From: CAZOEL01 sp964578835
GTDB taxonomy: Bacteria; Desulfobacterota; Syntrophobacteria; Syntrophobacterales; Syntrophobacteraceae
Direction: 5' to 3'
Length of the DNA stretch: 64,000 nt
NCBI GenBank assembly: GCA_964578835.1
Contig: CAZOEL010000005.1
Coordinates: 62,001-126,000 of the forward strand
The notes beneath the pieces were generated by a model that was given only the letters and a program-made list of their open reading frames with translations, ran no database searches and was not told where the DNA came from. The position numbers and the translations under genes are program-made. This document shows positions 1-9,300 of the stretch, piece after piece. The number at the start of each line of letters is the position of its first letter. Position 1 is the first letter of the stretch.

Positions 1-1377
1 GTTTCTTCATTGTTTTTTATAGGGATATTGATCTTTGTGGCTCTCATTGCCGAACGCCACCCATGGCGCGTCGATCTTACGGAATCCGGCGCATACAGCC
101 TTTCCGAGAAAACTAGGAACATATTGAAATCGCTTGATAAACCGATACAGATCAAGGCTTTTTTCTCCAGCGTTGCGCCCGAGCAGTCGAAAGCGAAGGA
201 GCTCCTCGAAACCTATCGGTACTATAGCAAAAATGTAAATTACGAGCTCATCGATCCAGATCGTGAGCCGGATGTCGCCCGGCGTTATGAGGTGCGTACA
301 TACGGGACTTTGGTTGTGGAGGGCTTCGATAAGAAACAAGCCATTCAGACAGCCGACGAGGAGGCCATTACCAACGCCATCTTCAAATTAAGCCGAAACG
401 AGGAAAAGAAGGTCTATTTTCTAAAAGGTCATGGCGAGCGCTCCTTAGAGGATATGGAAAGGGGAGGGTATTCCAGCGTCAAAGAGGCTCTTCAGAAGGA
501 GAATTATGTTGTCGAGGAGTTGAGCCTTCTGCAGCAGGAACGGACGCCGGAGGATGCCGCTCTCATCATTGTGGCGGGTCCGGAGAAAAAACTCTTCGAT
601 CAGGAATTGAATAGTTTGAAAGCCTTCCTCGGCCATGGCGGCAAGCTCATGGTGCTGCTCGATCCTTTCAAAGACTCAGGCATGGACGATTTCTTGAAGG
701 GATATGGCATAGAGGCCAGGAATGACATAGTGATAGATAAGCTGAGCCGTGTTTTTGGCGGCAGCTACCTTACCCCTGTGGTCATGGAGTACGGACAGCA
801 TAAGATCAGTCAGGGCTTCGGAGTAGCGACATTCTATCCGGAAGCGAGATCGATTGTTCCTCTAAAGGATGCTCCCCAAGGGGTATCAACCGAAATCATC
901 GCCTCCACTTCCGAGAATGCCTGGGCTGAAACCAATATAACCCTTCTCAATCAGGGCGAGGCTGCCTTCGACGAGAAGGAAGACTCTCCAGGGCCGGTTC
1001 CATTGGTGGCGATCGCTCAGATAGAATCTCAAAAGCCGGAAAGCGTAGAGGAAAAGAACGCCGACAATCAGGATGCAGAATCGAATAAATCCGATAAGGG
1101 GGACAAAAGCTATCTTCTGGTCGCCGGCGATTCGAACTTTATCGACAATGCAAACTTCGGGCTTTCCGGCAACGGCGACTTTTTCCTCAATATGGTCAAT
1201 TTTCTTGCGGAAGAAGAACATCTCATCACCATCGAGCCCAGCGAAAAATCGGCCCGTCCGCTCCTCATGACGCAACCTCAGGGTCAGATGCTGTTTTGGC
1301 TGGTTATGGTTTTGACTCCCCTTCTTGTCCTTTTAGCCGGTTTTGTGGTGTTTCGCATCCGGAGGTCCCAGCGATGA
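1..1377 (+). CDS. GldG-family ABC transport auxiliary protein (5' truncated)
   Basis: The reading frame is open to the left edge, so the N-terminus lies outside the window. The visible 458 codons begin in a hydrophobic helix followed by a large extracytoplasmic region. The stretch DLTESGAYSLSEKT and the later VYFLKGHGE are typical of GldG/ABC-2 auxiliary proteins (Gliding-associated family). Around residues 340-365 there is a charged low-complexity linker, and a final transmembrane helix closes the protein (about residues 425-448). Known family members sit beside ABC-2 permease and ATPase subunits, presumably just upstream here. Its stop overlaps the next start (ATGA), so the two are translationally coupled. 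The transported substrate cannot be told. Confidence 0.85.
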   Translation, partial: VSSLFFIGILIFVALIAERHPWRVDLTESGAYSLSEKTRNILKSLDKPIQIKAFFSSVAPEQSKAKELLETYRYYSKNVNYELIDPDREPDVARRYEVRTYGTLVVEGFDKKQAIQTADEEAITNAIFKLSRNEEKKVYFLKGHGERSLEDMERGGYSSVKEALQKENYVVEELSLLQQERTPEDAALIIVAGPEKKLFDQELNSLKAFLGHGGKLMVLLDPFKDSGMDDFLKGYGIEARNDIVIDKLSRVFGGSYLTPVVMEYGQHKISQGFGVATFYPEARSIVPLKDAPQGVSTEIIASTSENAWAETNITLLNQGEAAFDEKEDSPGPVPLVAIAQIESQKPESVEEKNADNQDAESNKSDKGDKSYLLVAGDSNFIDNANFGLSGNGDFFLNMVNFLAEEEHLITIEPSEKSARPLLMTQPQGQMLFWLVMVLTPLLVLLAGFVVFRIRRSQR

Positions 1378-2753
1378 AATGGCGCCATTCTGTTCTCTAC
1401 CTGCTGATTTTGCTCCTGGTGGGAGGGTATTTTTATTACTTCGAAGTGGTCAAAAAAGGGCGGGACGAGGCTGCCGAAAAGGAAAGCAAGCGAGTCCTGA
1501 TCTTCGATCCCGCTAAGGTTCCACGCATTGAAATTTATTCGAAGGATAAGCCCGCCGTCGCGCTCGAGAAGGATGGCGAGTGGAGGATTGTCGAGCCTCT
1601 TCGGACCGGGGTCGAAAAAGGCGCGTTGGAAAGCTTTATCGGAGCGCTCGAGAGTCTTGAAGCCGAACGGATAGTGGCCGAGTCGGGCGATGATCTGAAG
1701 AGATATGGCTTGGAGCAGCCGTCGCTTAAAATACGTTTTAAATCTGGCGAGAATTGGTCTGAGCTTCTGTTGGGAGACAAAAATCCCCTTGGGGGCGGGT
1801 ACTACGCCAAGAGCAGCGATAAGAGCAGAATAGCGCTCATTGCCGAAGGGAATTGGTCCGTCTTGAATAAAGACGCTGAAGGACTCAGGCGCCGTGCCCT
1901 CTTTACCTTTCAGACCCATGACGTAAAGGCTGCGGCTATCGCCTGGAAAGAAGGCGGGAGCGTAAGTGTCGAGCTGCGTGAGGATGGGAAAACATGGGTT
2001 GCTCCCGCAAGCCCGGAGCTGAAGATCAAAAGCGGTAAGGTTCAGAATGTGCTTGACCAAATACAGTGGTTGAGGGCGCAGGGCTTCATTGACGATGGAA
2101 GCGATAAGCTCGAAGCTCTCGGCCTCGAGCCGCCGCTTGCTGCTGTCACTTTGAAGCTTGAAGGGGACAAATCGGCAGAGCTTCTGCTCGGCGGGAAAAC
2201 GGAGAACGCTAAGCAGATTAACGCCTTGAGCTCGGAGCTTCCCTTTGTTGCCCAGATCGAGGCCTCCATATTGGATGATCTTCCCAGGAGCCTGGAAAAT
2301 CTTGAGGATAGATCGATCTTCGGCATTAAGTCGGAAGATGTGAAGGAGGTGGGATGGCGTCTTGATGGAGTTCAGGCTCTGGCGATTCAGACTGACAAGA
2401 GACAGTGGAGTCTCCGAATAAATAACGCCGAAGCCAAGCCGCTCAACGAGCCTTGGCATGTGACCACGCTTCTTTGGGATCTGAAGGAAGCACAGTTCGC
2501 GAGCAAAATTGCTCCTCCGCCACCCGCTAAACCCGCACAACCCTACGCCAGGATTGTCTTTAGGGACGCGGGAAAAGAACTATTGGCTCTCGGTTGGGAG
2601 ATGCCGACCGGGGATGCCGCAGACCTGACCGCGCTCTGGATAGAAAGAGAAGGCTCCGGTTCTCTCGAAGCGGTCAAGGTGGAGCAAAAGACGATCAATA
2701 AGATCGAAGAGGATTTGAACGCGATCGTTCGGGCCGGCAGTGAGCAAAAGTAG
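1374..2753 (+). CDS. DUF4340 domain protein, membrane-anchored
   Basis: This is a 459-residue protein with one N-terminal transmembrane helix (YLLILLLVGGYFYYF) and a long extracytoplasmic domain. It has the repeated pattern of DUF4340: EKDGEWRI, RYGLEQP, LLGDKNP and YYAKSS-like segments, followed by a second copy of the same kind around residues 210-290. DUF4340 proteins regularly follow GldG-type proteins in ABC transporter operons, as here. The start at 1374 is chosen because it overlaps the upstream stop as ATGA and directly precedes the membrane helix; a longer frame starting at 1296 would lie inside the upstream gene. Function is unknown beyond the likely association with the transporter. 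Confidence 0.82.
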   Translation: MKWRHSVLYLLILLLVGGYFYYFEVVKKGRDEAAEKESKRVLIFDPAKVPRIEIYSKDKPAVALEKDGEWRIVEPLRTGVEKGALESFIGALESLEAERIVAESGDDLKRYGLEQPSLKIRFKSGENWSELLLGDKNPLGGGYYAKSSDKSRIALIAEGNWSVLNKDAEGLRRRALFTFQTHDVKAAAIAWKEGGSVSVELREDGKTWVAPASPELKIKSGKVQNVLDQIQWLRAQGFIDDGSDKLEALGLEPPLAAVTLKLEGDKSAELLLGGKTENAKQINALSSELPFVAQIEASILDDLPRSLENLEDRSIFGIKSEDVKEVGWRLDGVQALAIQTDKRQWSLRINNAEAKPLNEPWHVTTLLWDLKEAQFASKIAPPPPAKPAQPYARIVFRDAGKELLALGWEMPTGDAADLTALWIEREGSGSLEAVKVEQKTINKIEEDLNAIVRAGSEQK

Positions 2754-2794
2754 GCTTTGTCATCTGAAAGGCAATGTGAAGGAATGCTCCCGCG

Positions 2795-4273
2795 TTGGAT
2801 TCCATGAACGGGAATGCAAAGAATCGGTTGGAACTGCTTTTTGATGTTATCGATAGAGGCCTCATCGCCATTGATTCAGGCGAGCTTTTCGAGTCGCAAG
2901 ACTTTGAGCGCGTTTCCCGGATCAGGAATGAAATGGCTAAGGCCTTTGTCGACCTTCTGGTGTGGGAAAGGCCGGGGCTCCTTGCATCCAGAGGCATCGA
3001 CTGGCCTTATCGCGCTCTAAAAGAGCGCTACGGCATGTTTTGCGGCCTTGCGAGAAATGGAAAAGATCCTCTTGTCAGGCGGCAGGCGCGATGCTTCCTG
3101 GCGTTTCTTCCTTTTCCCATGCAATGGCAATGGCTGCTTCAGCTCGAAAGCCAGGAGGGCGAAGACCCTGAAATATGCGATTTTCTAGCCGCGGAAAGAC
3201 GAGAGCTGCGCCGAAAGCTCCTCTCCAAGCCCCAGAAGCATTTTAAATTGCGCCATTTCTGCCAGATCCTCAAAGCTCCCCGCTCTGAACGGGAAAAAGG
3301 AGTGCTCCGCATCTTTTCCCTGCCGTACCTTTTCGTACAGAGCGGACTTCTGAAGCAGCTGAGCGAAAGATATCTCTTCTATGTGGAGCCGCCCATGGGA
3401 GTGATCTTTCGTCATGCATGGTGGCGATATTTCTCCGTCTTGGATGATCCCTGCATCTTTGGGATTCATTCGGAGGAGGATCGTGATTTTCTGCGTGGTC
3501 AGACCGGGGCGGCCGCAGTCGGGATAGCCCACGGCGATTTTATGGAGGATATCGAATGGCGGGATTGCGGCAACGAGCAGAAGACGTACGACATCGTTTT
3601 CAATTCCACATTTGACGATATGCCGCGAAAGCGCCATGAGCTGATGTTGAGACTGCTGCAGCACCCTCTGCTTGAAGGGAATACAGCGCTTTTCCTCGGT
3701 AGGGGAGAAGATGAGAATGTTCTCGCCTTCAAGGGGCGAGTTGATGCGATGAGACTCCACTCTCGGGTCGATGTGCGGGCAAACGTCAAAAGGTCTGATA
3801 TCCCGTCCCTTTTGAGTTGCTGCGGAATGGGGGTTCATCTCTCTCTTTACGAAAACGCCTGCCGAAGCATTTATGAATTTTTTCGCTCCAATTTGCCGTG
3901 CGTGGCTTCTGCATCCATGGGCGGCATGAACCTCGATCTGTTCAATCATCAAACCGGCGCGGCCGTGAAAGATGACGAGCTTCCCGAGACTATTTGCTCT
4001 GTGTTGAAGCGCCGCGAGCAGTTTGCTCCGCGCCGGTGGTTTTTGAATCATTCGGGAAGCAGACGATCCACGGAAAGCCTCAATGAGATTCTTCGGAAGC
4101 TCTCCGTTGAATGGGGGTATGAATGGAGCCATGATATCGTCCGTTTGGGGAGCAGCGGAGCGAGTAGATATGCGGACAAAAGGGACTACGAAGACTTTCT
4201 TCCGGAATTTGAAATCATTTTAGGCCATTTCAGGGCTGTGGATTTGCACGGGGCGACTTTTTCCGTTGAATGA
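2795..4273 (+). CDS. GT-B fold glycosyltransferase-like protein
   Basis: The product is about 490 residues. The C-terminal half (about 180-440) looks like the nucleotide-sugar-binding half of GT-B glycosyltransferases: ALFLGRGED, then a VRANVKRSDIPSLLSCCGMGVHLSLYENACRSIYEFF-like region, with the usual glutamate-less acceptor of a degenerate GT4. The N-terminal half is helical and not recognised. A TTG start at 2795 is favoured because GAAGGA lies about 11 nt upstream; ATG at 2804 is the alternative. It ends convergently with the FG-GAP gene, and a long hairpin overlaps its stop. It may belong functionally to the surface-glycan genes elsewhere in the window, but that is inference. Confidence 0.6.
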   Translation: MDSMNGNAKNRLELLFDVIDRGLIAIDSGELFESQDFERVSRIRNEMAKAFVDLLVWERPGLLASRGIDWPYRALKERYGMFCGLARNGKDPLVRRQARCFLAFLPFPMQWQWLLQLESQEGEDPEICDFLAAERRELRRKLLSKPQKHFKLRHFCQILKAPRSEREKGVLRIFSLPYLFVQSGLLKQLSERYLFYVEPPMGVIFRHAWWRYFSVLDDPCIFGIHSEEDRDFLRGQTGAAAVGIAHGDFMEDIEWRDCGNEQKTYDIVFNSTFDDMPRKRHELMLRLLQHPLLEGNTALFLGRGEDENVLAFKGRVDAMRLHSRVDVRANVKRSDIPSLLSCCGMGVHLSLYENACRSIYEFFRSNLPCVASASMGGMNLDLFNHQTGAAVKDDELPETICSVLKRREQFAPRRWFLNHSGSRRSTESLNEILRKLSVEWGYEWSHDIVRLGSSGASRYADKRDYEDFLPEFEIILGHFRAVDLHGATFSVE

Positions 4274-4307
4274 GCCTGATTGCAATCGCGTCTGCAACCA
4301 GGCTCAT
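4270..4307. terminator. Hairpin between convergent genes
   Basis: A nine-base stem (4270-4278 with 4299-4307) encloses a second five-base stem (TTGCA at 4280-4284 with TGCAA at 4293-4297). It spans the stop codon of the plus-strand gene and sits just past the stop of the minus-strand gene. There is no clear T-run on either side, so it may be a transcript-end stabiliser or weak bidirectional terminator rather than a classical intrinsic terminator. Confidence 0.5.
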
Positions 4308-4314
4308 GGGAAGT

Positions 4315-6066
4315 CTACTGCTGCTTCGCTGCTGCAGCCTGCTGCGTGCTGATGTTCAGGTCGTAGCTAATTACCACGCTCTGAGATTCCCAGAGCTTCA
4401 CGAAATCTTTTGCGAGAACGACAGAAGCAACAAGCTCGGGCGTTCCGTCGCCATTGAGATCCGCAATACGGATGGCGGTCACCATTCCACCTATGTCTCT
4501 CGTCTTCCAGTTTTCAAGAAGACTTACCTGATCGTATGAGAGCGATACAATTTCTCCCTGATGATAGTATCTGATGCCTTCCGGCATGAACCGGTCGTAG
4601 TCGGGGCTTCGATTGGCGACTATTTCAGGGATGTTGTCCTTGTTCATGTCGGTAATGAGTATCGGAGATGGAAGGTAGTAATAATCCACCTGGTTGAAAC
4701 GAAGGTCAGTGATTTTTCCGATAAACCCATTGTTTGTGGCTGCAAACCGTTGTCTGCTTTTCCAAAGCTCATCGCCGGAAGCGCTCAGGAGGATAAGATG
4801 ATTGTCCGAGTTGATCACGATGAATTCATCATTATTATCGTTGTTGACATCCGCCTTGGCAAAGTTGAACACATTGCACTGCTTGGGAAGAGGGATAGGC
4901 ATAACCGGCGCCAGAGTCTGACCGCGCAGCGTCATCTCGTACACATCTCCTTTTAGCGCTGGGTCTGTCGCTTCGCCTTTTTTCTGGCCGAGAAGCAACT
5001 TGCCTCTAAGAGGGATGTCCACAGCGTTGAGGAAATAAGGAACGTCCTTGTACAACACTTCAAGTTTATTGCCGACCAACTGAAGTCCCAAGGACGACGC
5101 TTCAGTCGTTGAATCCTGCCCATACCCAACCTTGTTAGTGGTATTACCCGTCACAATGTTGATCTTACGCAGATTGGATATGTGGATCTCGGCTTTGCCG
5201 TCCTGGTTCAGATCCGTCACTGAAACCCATATATAGTTGTCTACATTGGAGCCGGTGTAATTGGCGAGAGCTCTGAGACCGTTGGCTTCTCTCTTGTAAA
5301 CAGTCACCTTCGACCCGCTCACGGCAACCAGTTCGGGCTCCTTATCGCCGTTGACATCGCCAATGTCCATTCCAAGGATGGCGCCGCCAAAGGTCTGACT
5401 CCTCCATATGCCGCCCTGCCTAAGCGAACTCTCGGGAGTGATTTCGATAAAATTGGGATTGATGTAGGAAATTTTGTCGCTGCTGTTCACCATGGCGCCC
5501 GGCACAAGCAATTCAGGATTCCTAATCGAAGAGAGCTCGTTTTCAGAGGAAGCATCCTGGGCTCTGTCGGTTGAGCGGGCAAAAACCTTCTGATTGATTT
5601 CTTGCGCCGATTGGTTGATCTTCGGGATGACTTCGTCGAGAGAACCGGCTTGGACGTATACGGGAACAGGCTCTTTGCCCCCGGATACGGGAGCCATTTT
5701 TGCATCGATGCTGATGGCGCGTCCCAAGGCGGTAACACTTCCAAATAAAACGTAATCAGCCTTGAGATTCTGACCGACCTGAACCGCCTCTTGCAAAGAC
5801 ATGTCTCCCTTCTTGCTGCGAAGAGCCTGATCGGTGACCGTGCGGTCTATGATCTGGACTCTACCCTGCCAGGCCAACCTAGAAGAAAGCATATCGCGTA
5901 TGCCGTCTTGAAGGTATTGGAGCTCCCCGGGCGTATGCATGCTGAATGGAAGAACAGCGACGCGGGCGGGAGCGCTACCCTGCTCTCCCGCAGATGAAGA
6001 TCCTGCGTTGGAAAGAGATAATAACGCTATTATAATAGAGATGAAAAACACTGCATTTTTTTTCAT
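4315..6066 (-). CDS. Secreted TolB-like / FG-GAP (VCBS) repeat protein
   Basis: The 583-residue product starts with a signal peptide (MKKNAVFFISIIIALLSLSNA). Residues about 35-165 resemble the TolB N-terminal/CsgG-like fold that reads RVAVLPFSMHTP, DMLSSRL, ADYVLFGSVT. The remainder carries FG-GAP/VCBS beta-propeller repeats with calcium-binding-like loops such as DIGDVNGDKEPEL, DLNQDGKAEI, DVNNDNNDEF, DMNKDNIPEI and DLNGDGTPEL. AAGGAGG lies about 12 nt before the ATG. It is probably periplasmic or outer-membrane attached. The pairing of a TolB-like domain with a propeller suggests a ligand- or protein-binding envelope factor; the partner is unknown. It is divergent from the downstream porin gene. 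Confidence 0.8.
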   Translation of the reverse strand: MKKNAVFFISIIIALLSLSNAGSSSAGEQGSAPARVAVLPFSMHTPGELQYLQDGIRDMLSSRLAWQGRVQIIDRTVTDQALRSKKGDMSLQEAVQVGQNLKADYVLFGSVTALGRAISIDAKMAPVSGGKEPVPVYVQAGSLDEVIPKINQSAQEINQKVFARSTDRAQDASSENELSSIRNPELLVPGAMVNSSDKISYINPNFIEITPESSLRQGGIWRSQTFGGAILGMDIGDVNGDKEPELVAVSGSKVTVYKREANGLRALANYTGSNVDNYIWVSVTDLNQDGKAEIHISNLRKINIVTGNTTNKVGYGQDSTTEASSLGLQLVGNKLEVLYKDVPYFLNAVDIPLRGKLLLGQKKGEATDPALKGDVYEMTLRGQTLAPVMPIPLPKQCNVFNFAKADVNNDNNDEFIVINSDNHLILLSASGDELWKSRQRFAATNNGFIGKITDLRFNQVDYYYLPSPILITDMNKDNIPEIVANRSPDYDRFMPEGIRYYHQGEIVSLSYDQVSLLENWKTRDIGGMVTAIRIADLNGDGTPELVASVVLAKDFVKLWESQSVVISYDLNISTQQAAAAKQQ

Positions 6067-6452
6067 TGAAGAAAGATCCTCCTTAAAAAGCGAAAAAGCA
6101 TCTACATCGACGGTGGAAAGGCCTTAACGATCTGCGCCCATCAATTCGATACTATACCCAAAGGAGCATTCCTTGTGAATCGCAATCTTCAGAGAACCCG
6201 CCTTGTGGCTTATTAAAATCTTAAACTTACTCAAAGTTAACCCTCATCGATCTTTTGGACTTGACACAACAACGGCTTATGTTGTAGGAGATTCAAGGTG
6301 CATAATAGGGGTGGTAAGTTGATCACACATCAGATTGAAGGGAGGTAATGCCAAGCATATTAAAGGTTTGCAGCCTGGCGACTGAGGGGCTAAATCAGAT
6401 TTTCTGTTTGAGAAGAAGATGCAAGATTGGTTAGCTTGTGAGGAGAAAAGAG
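6067..6452. promoter_or_regulatory. Divergent intergenic region with putative porin promoter
   Basis: This 386-bp stretch separates the divergent FG-GAP and porin genes and must hold both promoters. On the plus strand TTGACA at 6261-6266 is a good -35 hexamer, but the hexamer about 17 nt later (around 6284) is a poor match to TATAAT, so the call is weak. Upstream of the porin the leader is long and ends with AGGAGA before the ATG. No RNA gene or small ORF with support was seen. Confidence 0.35.
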
Positions 6453-8117
6453 ATGAAAAAATATTTAATGGCGGTGGTTGCACTGTTTACAATCCTAGCC
6501 GTCGCAATGCCTAGCTTTGCGCTGGAAGTGAAGTACGGCGGTCTGTTCCGGCTCCGCCTTCAGTCTAATGAGAATGTTTCAGACGGACGGGACGGCAAAT
6601 ATTTCGATCCCGCCGGTGTGAATGCTAATGCGCGGACTCCCTTCGGTTCTCTCGACGACAATAACAACTATATCGATCAACGCTTGAGAATGTACTTCAC
6701 CTTCGTCGGCAGTGAAAACCTCCAGGTTGTTACGAAGTGGGAAGCCGATACGATTTGGGGTAATGAAGCTTCTGGAAACGTCCAGGCGCTGGGAAGACAT
6801 GGCGGCGGCGATGTCGGCGCGGACGCCGTCAACCTCGAGATGAAGAATGCATACCTCGACTTTGCCATTCCTATGACCACGGCAAGGGCTACGATGGGTG
6901 TGCAGGGCATCTCGCTCCTTCGCGGCTGGGTCCTTGACGACGATTTCTCTGCTGCTGTTATAACCGCCAAAATGGATCCTTTTAATTTCCAGGTCGGCTA
7001 CGTTGCAGCGATCAATGAGCTCGTTAACAGCTCGGACGACGATGTAAACGATTACTATGCGAACATTCAATATGCGTCTGGCCCTCTGAAAGCCGGATTC
7101 CTGGTCTTGTACCAGGATGGCAACGAGACGGGACGTGACGGCGCAAACACCGGTAACGCTTTTACTACGCATACCATTGATCCCGGCCTCTTTGGCAACG
7201 GAACCCATCAAGGCGCCGGTAGCGGCCCCTCGTTCGGCGGTGGATTCGGGAGAGCGATCGGCGGTGTTAGCGCTTTGGGTGCTGCAGCAGGCAACGCCAA
7301 TGATATGCTCAATTTCATCAATCAGACCTTTGGCAATGCCGTGCCCGCTGTTGGCCTTGGCGACAATCAACACTTAGTAGACCTCGGAATCAACCTCGAA
7401 TACAAAATGAGTTACTTCTCCGCGTACCTCAATTTTGTTAAAAACCTTGGTGGATGGTCTCGCGCTAACGAAATTTCCGGTTTGGTCGATGCCAACGGGA
7501 AAAGCCTGAATCTTGACCAATCGTTCGACGGCTGGATGGTCGATGCCGGCGGCAACTACTACTGCGGCCCATGGACCTTCACTTTGAGCGGCTTTGTGAC
7601 TTCGGGCGGCGACATTACCAAGCCTAACGATTTTGGCGACTTCTTCCGCTATCCCGCAGGCGGCGGGCATGCCTGGTCCGAAATCATGGGTAGTGGATCA
7701 TTGGATGCGAGTGTTGGCGACGGCACAGGCGCCCAGGATGTGCAGAAGTTCAACATGGGTTACTCCTCGGGCATGCAGCCCTCCAACATCTGGACAATCC
7801 AGGCCGGCGTAGCCTATCAGTTGCTGAAGGGAACGAAGCTGACCCTCAACTACTGGTACATCGGCACGGTTGAAGATGCAGTATCCGACGCAACCCTGTT
7901 CTTCAGAACTGCCCAAGCTGGATTGGCCTCAATGGATGATCTGAAGACCAGCGACAGCATTGGTCATGAAATAAATTTCTATCTTGATCAGCAGGTTGTC
8001 GATGGCTTGAATCTCCGCCTTGTCGGCGCCTATCTGTTCGCTGAAGGCGCATACTCCGTCTTCCCCAAGGATGATGACGCCTACGAGCTCGGCGCTGTAC
8101 TGCAGTGGAGCTTCTAG
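6453..8117 (+). CDS. Outer-membrane porin-like beta-barrel protein
   Basis: The product is 554 residues. It has a signal peptide (MKKYLMAVVALFTILAVA then PSFA) and mature start LEVKYGGLFRLRLQ, and it ends in the beta-barrel signature with terminal aromatic residue, LGAVLQWSF. The body alternates short hydrophobic strands with glycine-, asparagine- and aspartate-rich loops (for example the GAGSGPSFGGGFG loop near residue 260). It lies in the outer membrane and is probably a general or substrate-specific diffusion channel; the substrate cannot be read. ATG at 6453 is preferred over an upstream GTG at 6438 because the signal peptide starts there and AGGAGA precedes it. The gene is monocistronic, with a strong terminator after it. 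Confidence 0.85.
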   Translation: MKKYLMAVVALFTILAVAMPSFALEVKYGGLFRLRLQSNENVSDGRDGKYFDPAGVNANARTPFGSLDDNNNYIDQRLRMYFTFVGSENLQVVTKWEADTIWGNEASGNVQALGRHGGGDVGADAVNLEMKNAYLDFAIPMTTARATMGVQGISLLRGWVLDDDFSAAVITAKMDPFNFQVGYVAAINELVNSSDDDVNDYYANIQYASGPLKAGFLVLYQDGNETGRDGANTGNAFTTHTIDPGLFGNGTHQGAGSGPSFGGGFGRAIGGVSALGAAAGNANDMLNFINQTFGNAVPAVGLGDNQHLVDLGINLEYKMSYFSAYLNFVKNLGGWSRANEISGLVDANGKSLNLDQSFDGWMVDAGGNYYCGPWTFTLSGFVTSGGDITKPNDFGDFFRYPAGGGHAWSEIMGSGSLDASVGDGTGAQDVQKFNMGYSSGMQPSNIWTIQAGVAYQLLKGTKLTLNYWYIGTVEDAVSDATLFFRTAQAGLASMDDLKTSDSIGHEINFYLDQQVVDGLNLRLVGAYLFAEGAYSVFPKDDDAYELGAVLQWSF

Positions 8118-8148
8118 TTCTCTAGATTGTAAAGTGTAAGATCTTGAC

Positions 8149-8184
8149 CCGGACGGAAGAGTTTTTTCCGTCCGGTTTTTTTTT
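8149..8184 (+). terminator. Rho-independent terminator after the porin gene
   Basis: A perfect ten-base GC-rich stem (8149-8158 with 8166-8175) with a seven-base loop is followed by a run of nine T residues. This is a textbook intrinsic terminator, 31 nt past the porin stop codon. Confidence 0.93.
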
Positions 8185-8242
8185 AGCCTCTCCAACTATG
8201 CTTGGATGCCTTTGCAATCTTCTGGGTCTGTCTTTTCCTGAA

Positions 8243-8273
8243 TTGATCTTCCATGTTAAACTTGTGGTATAAA
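8243..8273 (+). promoter_or_regulatory. Putative sigma-70 extended -10 promoter
   Basis: TATAAA at 8268-8273 is preceded by TGG, giving an extended -10 element, with TTGATC at 8243-8248 as a possible -35 (19-nt spacer). It lies just upstream of the J-domain gene and after the porin terminator, so the gene probably has its own promoter. Confidence 0.5.
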
Positions 8274-8301
8274 AGAGATACTACAAATTCGGAGGTGCGC
8301 T

Positions 8302-9300
8302 TTGTACTTAAGACGTGTGCCCCATGGAGGGGGACGCCATTTTGTATTGCGGGAGTCCTACAGAGAAGACGGCGGTTGGAAACATAGGGACATAGCCGAC
8401 CTGGGGGCGGATCCAAGCGAGTATATCGAGTATCCCGGGGGAAATGGCTATTACATTCGCCCCGACTTGGAAGACCTTATTCAACAGGCTGGAATCGAAT
8501 ATACTGCTGAGGAGATAGAAAACATTTTCCTCCCTTTTCTGGACCCGAGGATCAGGCGTATCATAGAAAACTTTCGACGGTCGCCTTCGCGTTACAGCGG
8601 CAACAGGCGAGAGTCTTCGGACAGCCACCGCGCCCATTGGTTTGACAAACGCCGTATTCACTTCCTGAAATTCGGGCGCATCGACATTGGAAATATTGAC
8701 GGCGAAAAGTGGGGATTCCAGAAAATTCTGAGAGACAAGAGCAGGGATGAAATAGAGCATGTCATTGAGGGCATGGAGGCCGAGCTCAGGCCAAGAGAAT
8801 TCATGTCTTACATTTATACAGCCTTCAACCTGGAATCGTACTTTTCCAATCATCTACTGAGACATCATCCCGCGGCGCTGGATCCGGAGAAGATCGACAG
8901 TTTTTTCCTTGAAGAAATCTGCAGCATCAATCAGGATGCCCGGTTTTTCAGAGGCATGGACAGAGATAGCATTTATCCGCTCCATCCAATGCTGCAAAAG
9001 TATGTGATCATCTATTTCGACGGCTCCGTCATGGCTGGAAACACCTGGAGCGAGGCCATAAAAGAACGGCTGCGCCAGAGGATGAATAGGGCTCGAACGG
9101 CGCCGTCCAGCCAAATGGGGAAAGAGGAAGCCCTCGAGGTCATCGGAATCGCGGAAAGCGAGTTGCAGTGCATGACTCTAAATAGACTGACAAAACATTA
9201 CCGACGCAAGGCTCAGGAAATGCACCCCGACAAAGGCGGCGATCACGAAGGTTTCCTCAAGCTGACAGAAGCTTATAATATACTTCTATCGATGCTTTAA
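8302..9300 (+). CDS. Protein with C-terminal J domain (DnaJ-like)
   Basis: The product is 332 residues. The last about 55 residues form a J domain: EALEVIGIAESELQ, then helix II and the invariant HPD in EMHPDKGGDHEGF, then a final helix. The rest is a charged N-terminal region with no recognised domain and no Gly/Phe-rich or zinc-finger regions, so it is not DnaJ itself. It should recruit and stimulate an Hsp70 (DnaK) for a dedicated client bound by the N-terminal part. The TTG start is supported by GGAGG at 8291-8295, six nt upstream. It stands alone, with its own likely promoter. Confidence 0.75.
   Translation: MYLRRVPHGGGRHFVLRESYREDGGWKHRDIADLGADPSEYIEYPGGNGYYIRPDLEDLIQQAGIEYTAEEIENIFLPFLDPRIRRIIENFRRSPSRYSGNRRESSDSHRAHWFDKRRIHFLKFGRIDIGNIDGEKWGFQKILRDKSRDEIEHVIEGMEAELRPREFMSYIYTAFNLESYFSNHLLRHHPAALDPEKIDSFFLEEICSINQDARFFRGMDRDSIYPLHPMLQKYVIIYFDGSVMAGNTWSEAIKERLRQRMNRARTAPSSQMGKEEALEVIGIAESELQCMTLNRLTKHYRRKAQEMHPDKGGDHEGFLKLTEAYNILLSML

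Noticed and set aside
1284..2540. A 418-codon open frame on the minus strand opposite the DUF4340 gene
   Set aside because: It lies entirely inside the sense gene, shows no domain or start signal, and the sense frame has clear family motifs.
3185..4132. A 315-codon minus-strand frame opposite the GT-B gene
   Set aside because: It is antisense to a frame with better protein character and has no recognisable motif.
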